This document shows, in pieces, positions 1 to 7,696 of a stretch of 28,185 nucleotides of DNA. Both the position numbers and the translations under genes were made by a program. Under the pieces are notes generated by a model. That model was not told the origin of the DNA. It searched no databases and saw only the letters and a list, made by a program, of their open reading frames with translations. Every line of letters starts with the position of its first letter. The first letter of the stretch is position 1. The stretch is from a virus: positions 1 through 28,185 of the IMG/VR virus record IMGVR_UViG_3300042887_003606; one strand, 5' to 3'.

Positions 1-1485
1 TCATTTTTTAATTTCCATTATTTTATCTAAAAGATTAACTCCCAAGACATCGAATTTAGTTAGTCCCACTTTATCTAAATCATGCATTTCAAAACCTACT
101 ACATTATTTCCGCTTTTATTTTTTATTAGCGGAGCATCATTAAGAAGATCTTCATTGGATATAATTACACCAGCAGGATGAACTCCTTGACTTTTAAAAG
201 TTCCTTCAATTCTTATAGCAAGGTCGAATAGATCGGACAACTCTCCTGTTAATTTTCCATTAACTAGTCTGCACCATTTACCTAATTTTTCGGGCTTATT
301 TTCAAGTGTCCAGATAATAACTGATTTTATATCCATTTCTTCAAGTTCATCTGAAATACTTGACTCAGGCGGAAGGCTTTCAGTGATCTCATTTAACTCA
401 GAAAATGATAAATCTCCATATATACGAGCCACTTCTTTAATTACTGATCGCCCTTGCAATCGCCCAAAGGTAATCATTTGACAAACTCGTTGATGACCAT
501 ATTTGTTCTTAAGATACTCAATGATTTCATCACGATGATTAGAAGGAACGTCCATATCAATATCCGGTAATGATATATTATCTTTGCTGAATCGACCAGA
601 ATTAAGGAACCTTGAAAATAGTAGATCGTATTTTACTGGATCAATTTCTGTAATGCCTAAAAGATAAGATACTAAACAACCTCCAGCAGAACCTCTTCCC
701 GGTCCCGGCAACCAACCATTATTTCTAACATATGCGATAATATCTTGCACAATTAAAAAATATCCCGCAAGGCCAAAGCCATTGATAATTGAAAGTTCGT
801 ACTTTACACGGTCGCCATACTCTTGTCTTTTTTCTCCTTTTAAATACGATAATTTTTTCTTCCAGCCTTCACGACATAACTGTGTTATATATTCCTCTTC
901 TGTTTGACCTTTACAGTCCACTTTTGGAAGTTTAGGCTTTGCAAAAATTGTATAGTCTTTTAGTTCAGAAATTAACTTTGTATTATTGCTAAAATTGAAG
1001 ACTTGCGCATTTCTGCTTGATTCAAATGAGTAGTCATCACTTTCAAAATATTTCTTAAATTCACCAAGATCAATGTCTTTTGCTTTTTTAAGCGTAGTTT
1101 TTAACCCAGAACAAAGAACAATTCTATGGAGAATTGCATCTCTTTTTTCTGCATAGCAGACTTCTAGTAATTCAAGACTACCATCTGGATAAAATTCAAG
1201 ATCTTCATCATAATATATTATATTCTCGCCTGAGAATAATTTAACAAGAAGTTTATAACCTTCTAGTGTTTTTGCAATAAAATGCCCATCATCGACTTTC
1301 CAACCAATGATGGGTACTATGCCTTCTTTTTTCATACAGCTAAAAAACTCAACCACACCACTTAATGAATTATCAGCAAGTAGGCAATGAGTATAGCCAA
1401 GGTCTTTACACTTTTTAGCTGCCTCTTCTGGCTTGATAAAGCCCTTTGATAGTGAATAGTGAGTTGTAATAGCTGGAATAATCAT
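1..1485 (-). CDS. dnaE: DNA polymerase III alpha subunit, N-terminal part (split or truncated)
   Basis: Replicative family C DNA polymerase, 494 aa, against about 1100-1200 aa for complete DnaE. Residues about 1-190 resemble a shrunken, degenerate PHP domain; the first metal-binding His motif is reduced to ITTHYSLSKG. The palm follows: GFGLAGYFLIVQDI, then PGPGRGSAGG, the paired catalytic aspartates in PDIDMD, and the third catalytic aspartate in LTKFDVLG near residue 480. The protein stops about 13 residues later, so the thumb, fingers, beta-binding and OB parts are missing. The TGA stop (1-3) overlaps an ATG (2-4) preceded by a GGAAA ribosome-binding-like site. A second gene, probably the C-terminal half, may therefore begin exactly at the window edge; that is inference. 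The start overlaps the upstream nuclease gene by ATGA. Family assignment is firm; the meaning of the split is open. Confidence 0.93.
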   Translation of the reverse strand: MIIPAITTHYSLSKGFIKPEEAAKKCKDLGYTHCLLADNSLSGVVEFFSCMKKEGIVPIIGWKVDDGHFIAKTLEGYKLLVKLFSGENIIYYDEDLEFYPDGSLELLEVCYAEKRDAILHRIVLCSGLKTTLKKAKDIDLGEFKKYFESDDYSFESSRNAQVFNFSNNTKLISELKDYTIFAKPKLPKVDCKGQTEEEYITQLCREGWKKKLSYLKGEKRQEYGDRVKYELSIINGFGLAGYFLIVQDIIAYVRNNGWLPGPGRGSAGGCLVSYLLGITEIDPVKYDLLFSRFLNSGRFSKDNISLPDIDMDVPSNHRDEIIEYLKNKYGHQRVCQMITFGRLQGRSVIKEVARIYGDLSFSELNEITESLPPESSISDELEEMDIKSVIIWTLENKPEKLGKWCRLVNGKLTGELSDLFDLAIRIEGTFKSQGVHPAGVIISNEDLLNDAPLIKNKSGNNVVGFEMHDLDKVGLTKFDVLGVNLLDKIMEIKK

Positions 1486-2513
1486 TCAACTGCTCCGGGG
1501 TCCTTATATGTCCCAATTGCAAATCCCGGCCTAGAACATGTAGCTACAGTCTTTTCCATACCAATAGTAGAGAGTTGCTGTTCTACGTGATGACACATTG
1601 TTTTATTTGTTCCGGGCCAAACTGTTTTATAAAAGTGACAAAGTTTTTCACATTTAAAATTGTTTCGATCTTTTGAAACTGGCTTAGGGGCTTGATTAAT
1701 TGTAATTTCTTTAAATGTCTTTTCGAGTGTCTTTATGAAGTTTTTATCATCCTGCTCATCAAAAGCAAGCGTAAATGGACCTCCATCACGACAAAAGAAG
1801 ATAGTCATTAAAGCGTGTCGATGCATAGGATATAATTTACCAATAGCATAGTGGTAAAGAAGAAGTTGAGTATCTGTCATAAGTTTCTCGTAGTCCTTCT
1901 TTTCGCCCGTGGCCCAATCTAACCTCTGCCCAGTTTTCCAGTCGATCACTTCTATTGTACCATCTGGCAGCTCAGTTACAAGATCAATCGTCCCTTTTAT
2001 CGCAAGATTTCCAGAAATTTCTTCTCCATCCGGTCCAGCGAAGCTAAATTTAGCCCAAGGTTCCTTAATAGGAATATCGAAATGTGGTTCTGTATCAATA
2101 ATTTTACGATTACGGGGGTCAAATTGTCCATTATTATACGCTAAAGTATCCCATACCATTTTATAGCAAAATTCATAATCTTTTTGATTAAACTGGTTAT
2201 GAGTACAATTAGTTTTATAATAGTCAAAACTTCTTCCAAGAATATAATTTACAAATTCACTAGTATATAACTGCTCTTCTGTAAAAGAAAAATCACCCAA
2301 AGGCTCTTGAGTGATTTTCATATTGCTACGTTTATTAAACTGTGTTCTTTTTTTACATAGTGCTAGTGTTTCAAATACCGCATGGGTTATAGTTCCTAAG
2401 TCAGCTTTTTTTCCTGATGGCGATTGATGTCCTAAAACATAAGTCATAAAATACTGCATTTGACAGTATTTCCAGTTATTTAGACTAGAACTTCTAAAAT
2501 ATGTTGTTATCAT
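1482..2513 (-). CDS. PD-(D/E)XK exonuclease, RecB/Cas4-like
   Basis: Probable phage recombination or replication nuclease, 343 aa. The N-terminus has the typical SSSLNNWKYCQMQYF helix, followed by the G-x-x-x-H motif GTITHAVFE (H44). The nuclease core has KGTIDLV (D177) and EVIDWKTGQ (D191, K193), then the helix with TQLLLYHYAI, all as in the PDDEXK_1 group that contains RecB, AddB and Cas4. C17 near the N-terminus plus C288, C292 and C307 near the C-terminus give the four-cysteine layout that holds an iron-sulfur cluster in AddB and Cas4. That this one does so is inferred. The gene lies between dNMP kinase and the polymerase, coupled to both by four-base overlaps, which points to co-expression with the replisome. 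Confidence 0.88.
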   Translation of the reverse strand: MITTYFRSSSLNNWKYCQMQYFMTYVLGHQSPSGKKADLGTITHAVFETLALCKKRTQFNKRSNMKITQEPLGDFSFTEEQLYTSEFVNYILGRSFDYYKTNCTHNQFNQKDYEFCYKMVWDTLAYNNGQFDPRNRKIIDTEPHFDIPIKEPWAKFSFAGPDGEEISGNLAIKGTIDLVTELPDGTIEVIDWKTGQRLDWATGEKKDYEKLMTDTQLLLYHYAIGKLYPMHRHALMTIFFCRDGGPFTLAFDEQDDKNFIKTLEKTFKEITINQAPKPVSKDRNNFKCEKLCHFYKTVWPGTNKTMCHHVEQQLSTIGMEKTVATCSRPGFAIGTYKDPGAVE

Positions 2514-3325
2514 CGAATTGCCATTGTTGATTGCTTTTTAGTTGGTTTGTCTGGAGCGATAAGTGTTTTTGTATCAAACCATCTCCACTCGCTAAGAATT
2601 TTTATTAGCTCTTCGCATGACTGTTCTATATTAAGGTTTTGCGTATCAATTACTGCATCGAAACCATCATAATTATTAAGTGACGTTTCGCTATCATGAG
2701 AATCTTCGCCTGAAACTTCTCTAGTTAATCTAATAACTTTTCCACCTACTGCCTGAATTGCTTTAATTTCATTTTCAAATCTTGCGTCAGAAATAATAGC
2801 TAGATTAGGTTCTTCTGCTTGAATATCTTTAATTAGTCTATTTGTCCAAATATCAGGATATACTTTTCTACAAATATCAGTTCCAAAATATTGCATAAAC
2901 TCTCGGCCAGTCATAAATCCAGTTTTACCCTTAACTTTTGTTGGCATATCTTCCCATTTATATTGGATTAATTGATTTTTTTGTTCATCAGTTCCATATA
3001 TTAATTCATTCTTAATATTAAATAAACCAATTGCCATTTCTTTCAAAGCTGTTGCAAAAGCGTAATGTTTAACAAAAGGCCAGATATTATCCATTGCCCA
3101 TACAACAAATTCAATATCTAATCTTGTAACATCAATTTGACCCTTTCCTTTAGAAATTTTTCCAGTTTCTTCTCTTATGCTTGTTTCAATAATCAGATCT
3201 CCAGTTTCTGCAATTTCAAACCCATCGATCATAGAGTAGCTTTTTAATTGATACCCATGAAGGAAATTGCAAAGAGTATTTTTCCCTGATTGTTTCTTTC
3301 CGCTGAATGCTAAAATTTGACTCAT
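2510..3325 (-). CDS. deoxynucleoside monophosphate kinase, T4 gp1-like
   Basis: P-loop kinase, 271 aa, likely phosphorylating dNMPs to dNDPs for phage DNA synthesis. The Walker A motif GKKQSGKNT is at residues 9-17. The family hallmark block FMQYFGTDICRKVYPDIW is followed by IISDARFENEIKAI, which in T4-type dNMP kinases contributes to nucleotide binding, and by VIRLTRE. Length is close to T4 gene 1 protein (about 240 aa). The start ATG overlaps the primase stop (TAATG), and its own stop overlaps the next start (ATGA), so it sits in the replication operon. It complements the dUTPase, dCMP deaminase and ribonucleotide reductase encoded elsewhere in the window. Confidence 0.85.
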   Translation of the reverse strand: MSQILAFSGKKQSGKNTLCNFLHGYQLKSYSMIDGFEIAETGDLIIETSIREETGKISKGKGQIDVTRLDIEFVVWAMDNIWPFVKHYAFATALKEMAIGLFNIKNELIYGTDEQKNQLIQYKWEDMPTKVKGKTGFMTGREFMQYFGTDICRKVYPDIWTNRLIKDIQAEEPNLAIISDARFENEIKAIQAVGGKVIRLTREVSGEDSHDSETSLNNYDGFDAVIDTQNLNIEQSCEELIKILSEWRWFDTKTLIAPDKPTKKQSTMAIR

Positions 3326-4407
3326 TAAAATAGCCCTTCTATTTGAGGTTTTAATTCTTTTTCGATATCTTCTATTGACATGTCGCCAATATCTTTTTTT
3401 GAAATTTTTGGAGTAAAATAATTAAATCTTCTTCCACCCTTTTGGATAATTCCTTGTGATGCCTTTTGTCCAGCCTCGTCATTATCAGTTAATATAACTA
3501 CATTCATAGCACCAAGTTTTTCCAATGCTATTAATTGATCTTCACTTAAATCTGATCCGAATATACCAACTGCATTTTTGATACCCGCTTCATAAAGACG
3601 CCAGACATCACCCTGTCCCTCTACAAGAATAACTGTTGAAGTTTTTTGTATAAATGGTTTTGCTTTCCATACTCCATATAAATAAAAAGATTTTTTAAAT
3701 CCTTTACTATTTATCCATTTATATTTTTTATTGCTTTCATCTAGCGATCTGCCAACACATCCTATGTAATTTAGATCTTCATCATAAACAGGAACCACTG
3801 CACGATTATACATCTGCTTATTAGAATTATAGCATTCACCGACATCAAAAACAACAAGAGTTTCCGCTAAAAATCCTCTTTCCATATAATATTTTGAGGG
3901 GATTTCAATGCTTTTTATAATCTGTTCTCTAGTAATATTTGTAATTACTTTTTCTGGTTCTCTGGTTAAAATTTCCATTAGTTTTTGATTATTATAAATA
4001 CTCTCTGGAATTTTTTCTTCTGGAATATCAATTAGTTTTTTATCAAGAAACGACAAACAAAAGTTAATTGCTTCAATAAAACTAACTTCTTTATTTTTCT
4101 TATAACTTAGAACGCCTCTAACAAAACCAATTAGATTTTTTCCAAAGTCTTTTTCACATGAATGAGTCCAGCAAACCCAATTACCTTTAGATTTTGAGCC
4201 ATCAGTAAATATGCAAGCTCCTCCTGAATTATCTCCGCCATGAACAGGACAGGAAAAAGCTAAACGATTTTCAAATTCTATATATTCAACATTAAGAGCT
4301 TCAAGCAAAGCATGTATTTTATCTGCTAATTGATTACAGATCGAATAAACCTTCTGCTGAGTTATCTTCTCGTTCTTCGAATGGCGGTTCTTCGTTTCTG
4401 TTGTCAT
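3325..4407 (-). CDS. DNA primase, zinc-finger and TOPRIM domains
   Basis: Synthesises RNA primers at the replication fork; 360 aa. An N-terminal CHC2-like zinc finger is formed by C53/H56 (CPVHGGDN) and C79/C84 (CWTHSCEK). The TOPRIM domain has VEGQGD (E263) and TDNDEAG (D308, D310), the acidic metal-binding residues of DnaG-type primases. There is no fused helicase; that is the neighbouring gene. The first 74 bases overlap the 3' end of the helicase gene in another frame, an unusually long overlap here. The start is nevertheless well supported: TCAGGAG lies 7-8 bases before the ATG at 4405-4407, and the next in-frame methionine comes only after the zinc finger. Confidence 0.92.
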   Translation of the reverse strand: MTTETKNRHSKNEKITQQKVYSICNQLADKIHALLEALNVEYIEFENRLAFSCPVHGGDNSGGACIFTDGSKSKGNWVCWTHSCEKDFGKNLIGFVRGVLSYKKNKEVSFIEAINFCLSFLDKKLIDIPEEKIPESIYNNQKLMEILTREPEKVITNITREQIIKSIEIPSKYYMERGFLAETLVVFDVGECYNSNKQMYNRAVVPVYDEDLNYIGCVGRSLDESNKKYKWINSKGFKKSFYLYGVWKAKPFIQKTSTVILVEGQGDVWRLYEAGIKNAVGIFGSDLSEDQLIALEKLGAMNVVILTDNDEAGQKASQGIIQKGGRRFNYFTPKISKKDIGDMSIEDIEKELKPQIEGLF

Positions 4408-5788
4408 CTACTGCTCCTGATTTTAATTCATTTCTGGTATACCATTCAGTTAGTTTCGCCTGAGATCCATGCATTTTTACATTAATATAGTCTCCCGGCT
4501 CAAGCCCAGAACCATGTCTCGTTTTAATGAAAACAATTTTTCTATTTCCATTTTGATCGCCATCGTCTGCAATTTCTTCATCATTTTTAACTTGAAACTT
4601 AGCAACAGTTGCTGCAAGCCATTGCAATCGATCTGATTGGGCAATTTCTTCTTCTCTATTAAGCTGAACAAATGACAAGCAAGGGACATCGTATTGAATA
4701 CAAAAATCATTCATTTTAGTAATTTGAAATCCTAATGCTTGATATTCCTGCATTGCGGCAGAAAGTCCCGCACTACTCATTAATTTAAAATAGTCATAGA
4801 TAATTAAGCAATCTTTTGTTTTACCGTTCTCGTCAAATCCAACATATTGATGAATCCATTTTTTAATAATATTTAAAATATTATCGAATGGCTGTCCTGC
4901 AATCGACATATAATGATATGGTATATCCTTTAAGTGTTGAGCTGCTTTTTTTACACTTTCTGTCGCCATAAAACTTTTAGCAAATTTACCTTTAGCAATA
5001 TCATTAATATCGACTCCGCTCAAGTTTGCCAGCATACGATTTCTTTGGTCGCTTATATCCATTTCGGTATCAAGATATAAAGCGGGGATGTGTAGTTTAC
5101 TTGCAACATGAAGAGCTACGTTTGTAGAAATAACACTTTTACCTACACCTGTTCTTGCCCCAATTAAACAGACCGATTTTCGTCTGATACCTCCTCCGCA
5201 AGCCTCATCAAACCGATTAAGGCCGGTAGGAATACCAAGATAATCAGTAGGGTTATCAATAAGAAATTGAACGTATTCATCAATATTTTCACCCACAAGC
5301 ATAGTTTTATTACTATACTCTTTGTATGCGTTTAATGTAATATCTGTAATTGGTTTTTCTACAGAGGAGATAATATCTTCTACTGCTTCATCGCCAGTGA
5401 CTTTATCAATTGCTTTTTCTGATTGCTTGATTGCTTTTTTAATATCTCTAGCTAGTTTTAACTTTGCTAACTTAGCTGCAAATTTTGGCACATTATCTTT
5501 ATTAATAGGAAAATTAAATAAACTTCTAATAAAACCCATTTCTGTATTTTTATTAATAAGTTCAAATACTCCTAGTTTTTGAGCGGCAGAAAAAATTGCA
5601 AGATACTCAATCTTTTGGTTATTCTGAATAATATCTTGCAAGCAACTGAAAATAATTTGATTTAATTCGTGAGAGAAATAATCAGCATCTATAAAATCTA
5701 AATCAACATATACTTCCAAGCCATACTGGCAAATTCCTGCCAGCACAGCACGTTCTACAGGTAAATTTTCAAGTATAGCTTGGGACAT
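4334..5788 (-). CDS. replicative DNA helicase, DnaB-like
   Basis: Hexameric RecA-fold helicase of the phage replisome, 484 aa. Residues about 5-105 match the DnaB N-terminal domain (ENLPVERAVLAGI, YFSHELNQIIF). The motor starts with YLGIPTGLNRFDEACGGG and has Walker A GARTGVGKS (210-218), YLDTEMD (motif 1a-like), Walker B LIIYDYFKLM (D332) and SFVQLNREEE. The acidic C-terminal tail (about 20 residues) overlaps the primase coding start, so helicase and primase are translated from overlapping frames. A GGAGTAAAATAAA spacer precedes the ATG. Length matches DnaB (about 470 aa). Confidence 0.93.
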   Translation of the reverse strand: MSQAILENLPVERAVLAGICQYGLEVYVDLDFIDADYFSHELNQIIFSCLQDIIQNNQKIEYLAIFSAAQKLGVFELINKNTEMGFIRSLFNFPINKDNVPKFAAKLAKLKLARDIKKAIKQSEKAIDKVTGDEAVEDIISSVEKPITDITLNAYKEYSNKTMLVGENIDEYVQFLIDNPTDYLGIPTGLNRFDEACGGGIRRKSVCLIGARTGVGKSVISTNVALHVASKLHIPALYLDTEMDISDQRNRMLANLSGVDINDIAKGKFAKSFMATESVKKAAQHLKDIPYHYMSIAGQPFDNILNIIKKWIHQYVGFDENGKTKDCLIIYDYFKLMSSAGLSAAMQEYQALGFQITKMNDFCIQYDVPCLSFVQLNREEEIAQSDRLQWLAATVAKFQVKNDEEIADDGDQNGNRKIVFIKTRHGSGLEPGDYINVKMHGSQAKLTEWYTRNELKSGAVDDNRNEEPPFEEREDNSAEGLFDL

Positions 5789-5789
5789 T

Positions 5790-6188
5790 TTATTTTACTC
5801 CATACATTCTTTTTACAATTTTTGGAAGTCGATTATACACTTCTATAATCTTTTCCGCTTGCTCAATCGCAAGTTCCTTATTTTCTTCTGCTAGTTTCTT
5901 TTCTGAAATCAATTTATTATTTGCTTCAATTAACTTCCCATTAGCATCATATAGTGATTTATTCAATTCGATAGCAGAGTCGACCATTTTTTGAAGGTCT
6001 GCTAATTGAATTTCATATTCTAAAATTTGATTATTAAGATTTCCAATTTCTATTTTTAGCTCTTCTTCTTTAGATGATCCGTAGATTGCACTATTAGTTT
6101 CGTAAACATGAATTTTTTCAAGTTCATTTGCAGCTTTACGAATTATTTCTAAATAGCTATAAACACTATTTTCATTATTATTTTCCAT
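5790..6188 (-). CDS. coiled-coil protein of unknown function
   Basis: 132 aa, not recognised. From about residue 45 to 115 the sequence is a long heptad-rich, charged helix (IEIGNLNNQILEYEIQLADL onward), predicted as a coiled coil. The N-terminus is Asn-rich and the C-terminus basic (KIVKRMYGVK). An AAGGAGAACTA site precedes the ATG. It lies one base upstream of the helicase start in the same operon, so a structural or scaffolding role near the replisome is possible but unproven. Confidence 0.75.
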   Translation of the reverse strand: MENNNENSVYSYLEIIRKAANELEKIHVYETNSAIYGSSKEEELKIEIGNLNNQILEYEIQLADLQKMVDSAIELNKSLYDANGKLIEANNKLISEKKLAEENKELAIEQAEKIIEVYNRLPKIVKRMYGVK

Positions 6189-6197
6189 TAGTTCTCC

Positions 6198-6446
6198 TTA
6201 ATAACTTCTATATATGACATAAGGGTAATAATAAATAGGATAATAATATGTTGGATAATAATAAATTACTGGCTGGTATGTATATGTAACTGTTTGTACG
6301 GGCACATTAACGTATTGTACTGGCTGTTGAACTGGTACATTTACATACTGTACTAATTGCTGAACTGGAACATTTACATATTGCTGTGGGACATTTACAT
6401 GTATTTGTCCAATTGTTATAGCTACTAATGCTATTAAAGAATTCAT
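6198..6446 (-). CDS. small exported-looking Tyr/Val/Gln/Pro repeat protein
   Basis: 82 aa, strongly biased in composition. Residues 1-14 are a short hydrophobic stretch resembling a signal sequence. Residues 22-54 hold three copies of an 11-residue unit, QYVNVPVQQLV, QYVNVPVQQPV and QYVNVPVQTVT. The last 25 residues are almost only Tyr, Pro, Ile and Val (VIYYYPTYYYPIYYYP). The start has GGGGAAACGCA before ATG, so it looks translated. No enzyme motif is visible. The pattern suggests an extracellular or envelope-associated adhesive or structural peptide; that is inference. A near-perfect promoter lies about 160 bases upstream inside the preceding gene. Confidence 0.7.
   Translation of the reverse strand: MNSLIALVAITIGQIHVNVPQQYVNVPVQQLVQYVNVPVQQPVQYVNVPVQTVTYTYQPVIYYYPTYYYPIYYYPYVIYRSY
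6285..6383 (-). repeat. three tandem 33-bp coding repeats
   Basis: Within the preceding gene, 33-base units encode QYVNVPVQ plus three variable residues, three times in tandem (residues 22-54). The copies are similar at DNA level (core tacatactgtac/tacatattg variants with aactgg spacers), consistent with slippage or unequal exchange. Confidence 0.8.
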
Positions 6447-6679
6447 TGCGTTTCCCCTTCTAAATAAAAAACACCGTTCATAAAGTCACTTACTGTCTCT
6501 TGCCTTTTTGAGAAAATTAAGTGATATGTTCTTCCAAGAATATTGATTTTTGTTGTCCAAGGACTATTATCTACATTAGATAAAAACCCATCTTCATTCA
6601 TTCCATTATATATCTCTTGCGGCAAATTGTCAAGTATAATTTTTGAATTTTCTACATAAAATGCTTGCACGTAATCCAT
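6443..6679 (-). CDS. hypothetical protein, 78 aa
   Basis: Not recognised. It is a small soluble-looking protein with a beta-rich C-terminal half (KINILGRTYHLIFSKRQETVSDF) and no cysteines or hydrophobic segment. The start ATG overlaps the stop of the small membrane gene upstream (TAATG), and its stop overlaps the start of the repeat protein gene by four bases, which supports it being real. Its codons for residues about 15-26 also contain the promoter-like sequence at 6605-6633. Confidence 0.65.
   Translation of the reverse strand: MDYVQAFYVENSKIILDNLPQEIYNGMNEDGFLSNVDNSPWTTKINILGRTYHLIFSKRQETVSDFMNGVFYLEGETQ
6605..6633 (-). promoter_or_regulatory. sigma-70-type promoter inside a gene
   Basis: On the minus strand TTGACA (6628-6633) is followed by a 17-base spacer and TATAAT (6605-6610): a 12/12 match at the ideal spacing. 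It lies in the coding sequence of the 78-aa protein and would drive the Tyr-rich repeat protein and genes beyond. A chance match is possible in AT-rich DNA, but several similar sites occur in this window. Confidence 0.5.
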
Positions 6680-6789
6680 TAATTTTCTTTCGTCCCTATT
6701 TTTGTGTTAGATAATACTCTGGTTAAAACTATAAAATAAAAAACCGTAAACAATACAAATCCAACTCCAAGATAATCGCTAATTGTCAT
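6679..6789 (-). CDS. 36-aa single-pass membrane peptide
   Basis: A short gene running from ATG at 6787-6789 to TAA at 6679-6681. The product has one hydrophobic segment (residues about 8-25, GVGFVLFTVFYFIVL) and a short polar tail ending in KIGTKEN. Its start overlaps the dUTPase stop (ATGA) and its stop overlaps the next ATG (TAATG), exactly the coupling used by its neighbours. That is the main reason to accept so short a gene. Function unknown; it does not match a holin by length alone. Confidence 0.65.
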   Translation of the reverse strand: MTISDYLGVGFVLFTVFYFIVLTRVLSNTKIGTKEN

Positions 6790-7229
6790 CCCGAACTCCC
6801 AAATCCTTTGTCTCCACGAGTTGTTGAATCAAGATCTTCAACTTCAATTGGAGTAAAATCAGGAATAGGCTGCACAATCATTTGAGCAATCTTATCTCCC
6901 GGAGAAACAATTTGACATGCACTATCTTCATTAATAATCAACACTTTAACTTCTCCACGGTAGGGAGCATCAATAACTCCTGCCATTGTATCAAAGCCTT
7001 TCTTTACAGCAAGTCCTGATCTTGGCCAAATTAAGCCCACAAAACCTTTTGAAATTCCAACCGCAATTCCTGTAGAGAATAGTTTACGTTCTCCCGGATT
7101 AAGCACTACAACTTCTGTTTCGTCACAATATAAATCTAGCCCAGCATCAAATAGATTAGCTTTATCTGGAAGTTTTGCTGTTGGGGTTAATTTTTTAACT
7201 GGTAGTTCATAACTTAAAAATGCACTCAT
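6786..7229 (-). CDS. dut: dUTP diphosphatase (dUTPase)
   Basis: Hydrolyses dUTP to dUMP and pyrophosphate, keeping uracil out of phage DNA and feeding thymidylate synthesis. 147 aa, the normal length of trimeric dUTPases. Conserved motifs in order: NLFDAGLDLYC, PRSGLAVKKG, GVIDAPYRGEVKVLIIN, KIAQMIVQP, and the C-terminal RGDKGFGSSG, the Gly-rich arm that closes over the active site. The start is placed at 7229 because AAGGA lies 6 bases before this ATG and it overlaps the upstream stop as ATGA. An in-frame start 7 codons earlier lacks these signals. Confidence 0.96.
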   Translation of the reverse strand: MSAFLSYELPVKKLTPTAKLPDKANLFDAGLDLYCDETEVVVLNPGERKLFSTGIAVGISKGFVGLIWPRSGLAVKKGFDTMAGVIDAPYRGEVKVLIINEDSACQIVSPGDKIAQMIVQPIPDFTPIEVEDLDSTTRGDKGFGSSG

Positions 7230-7696
7230 GATTTTCCTTTCAATAAACAAGATTCACAACGATAAAATTCTCTAGCGTATATTGGTAAAACTCTCTCCCT
7301 TTTTCCACATACTTCACAAATTTGATTGACTTTTTGCTCTTCGATTGATTTTCTAGTTCTCTCAGTTTGTTTAACATTTGGCGTTACAATATCTCTATGT
7401 TCTCCTTCATCAACATATTTATTATTTCTTTGGCCAGTAGAAATTGGTTGCTTTCTTCCGCTTTTTTCTACGACATTTGATCCCGCCTTTGACATGGTGA
7501 ATTCTCCCATATCAAATCTTCCAGCGATAGTCTTTTTTTCTGTTGGCACTGACGACTGAACTGCGATTGGATTTGCAGAAATTATTTCTTGATCATAAGC
7601 GTCTAACATTTCTAAACCCATTCGAACTAATTCGGGATCATTTAACTTTTTTCCTTTTGCTATAATTATTTTTGCCTGTTCTTTAAGATCGTTCAT
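7226..7696 (-). CDS. hypothetical protein with C-terminal zinc ribbon
   Basis: 156 aa. The C-terminus has CEVC (about 126-129) and, 19 residues on, CESC, a CxxC...CxxC pair likely to bind one zinc. The N-terminal 40 residues form a helix-rich segment (MNDLKEQAKIIIAKGKKL). The middle is polar and probably disordered, with KSGRKQPISTGQRNNK. AGGAG lies 8 bases before the ATG. Zinc ribbons of this type in phages may bind DNA or protein; nothing here decides which. It is coupled to dUTPase by ATGA. Confidence 0.7.
   Translation of the reverse strand: MNDLKEQAKIIIAKGKKLNDPELVRMGLEMLDAYDQEIISANPIAVQSSVPTEKKTIAGRFDMGEFTMSKAGSNVVEKSGRKQPISTGQRNNKYVDEGEHRDIVTPNVKQTERTRKSIEEQKVNQICEVCGKRERVLPIYAREFYRCESCLLKGKS

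Noticed and set aside
4477-4710. Minus-strand 77-codon frame inside the helicase gene
   Set aside because: Out of frame with a gene having complete helicase motifs; no ribosome-binding site.
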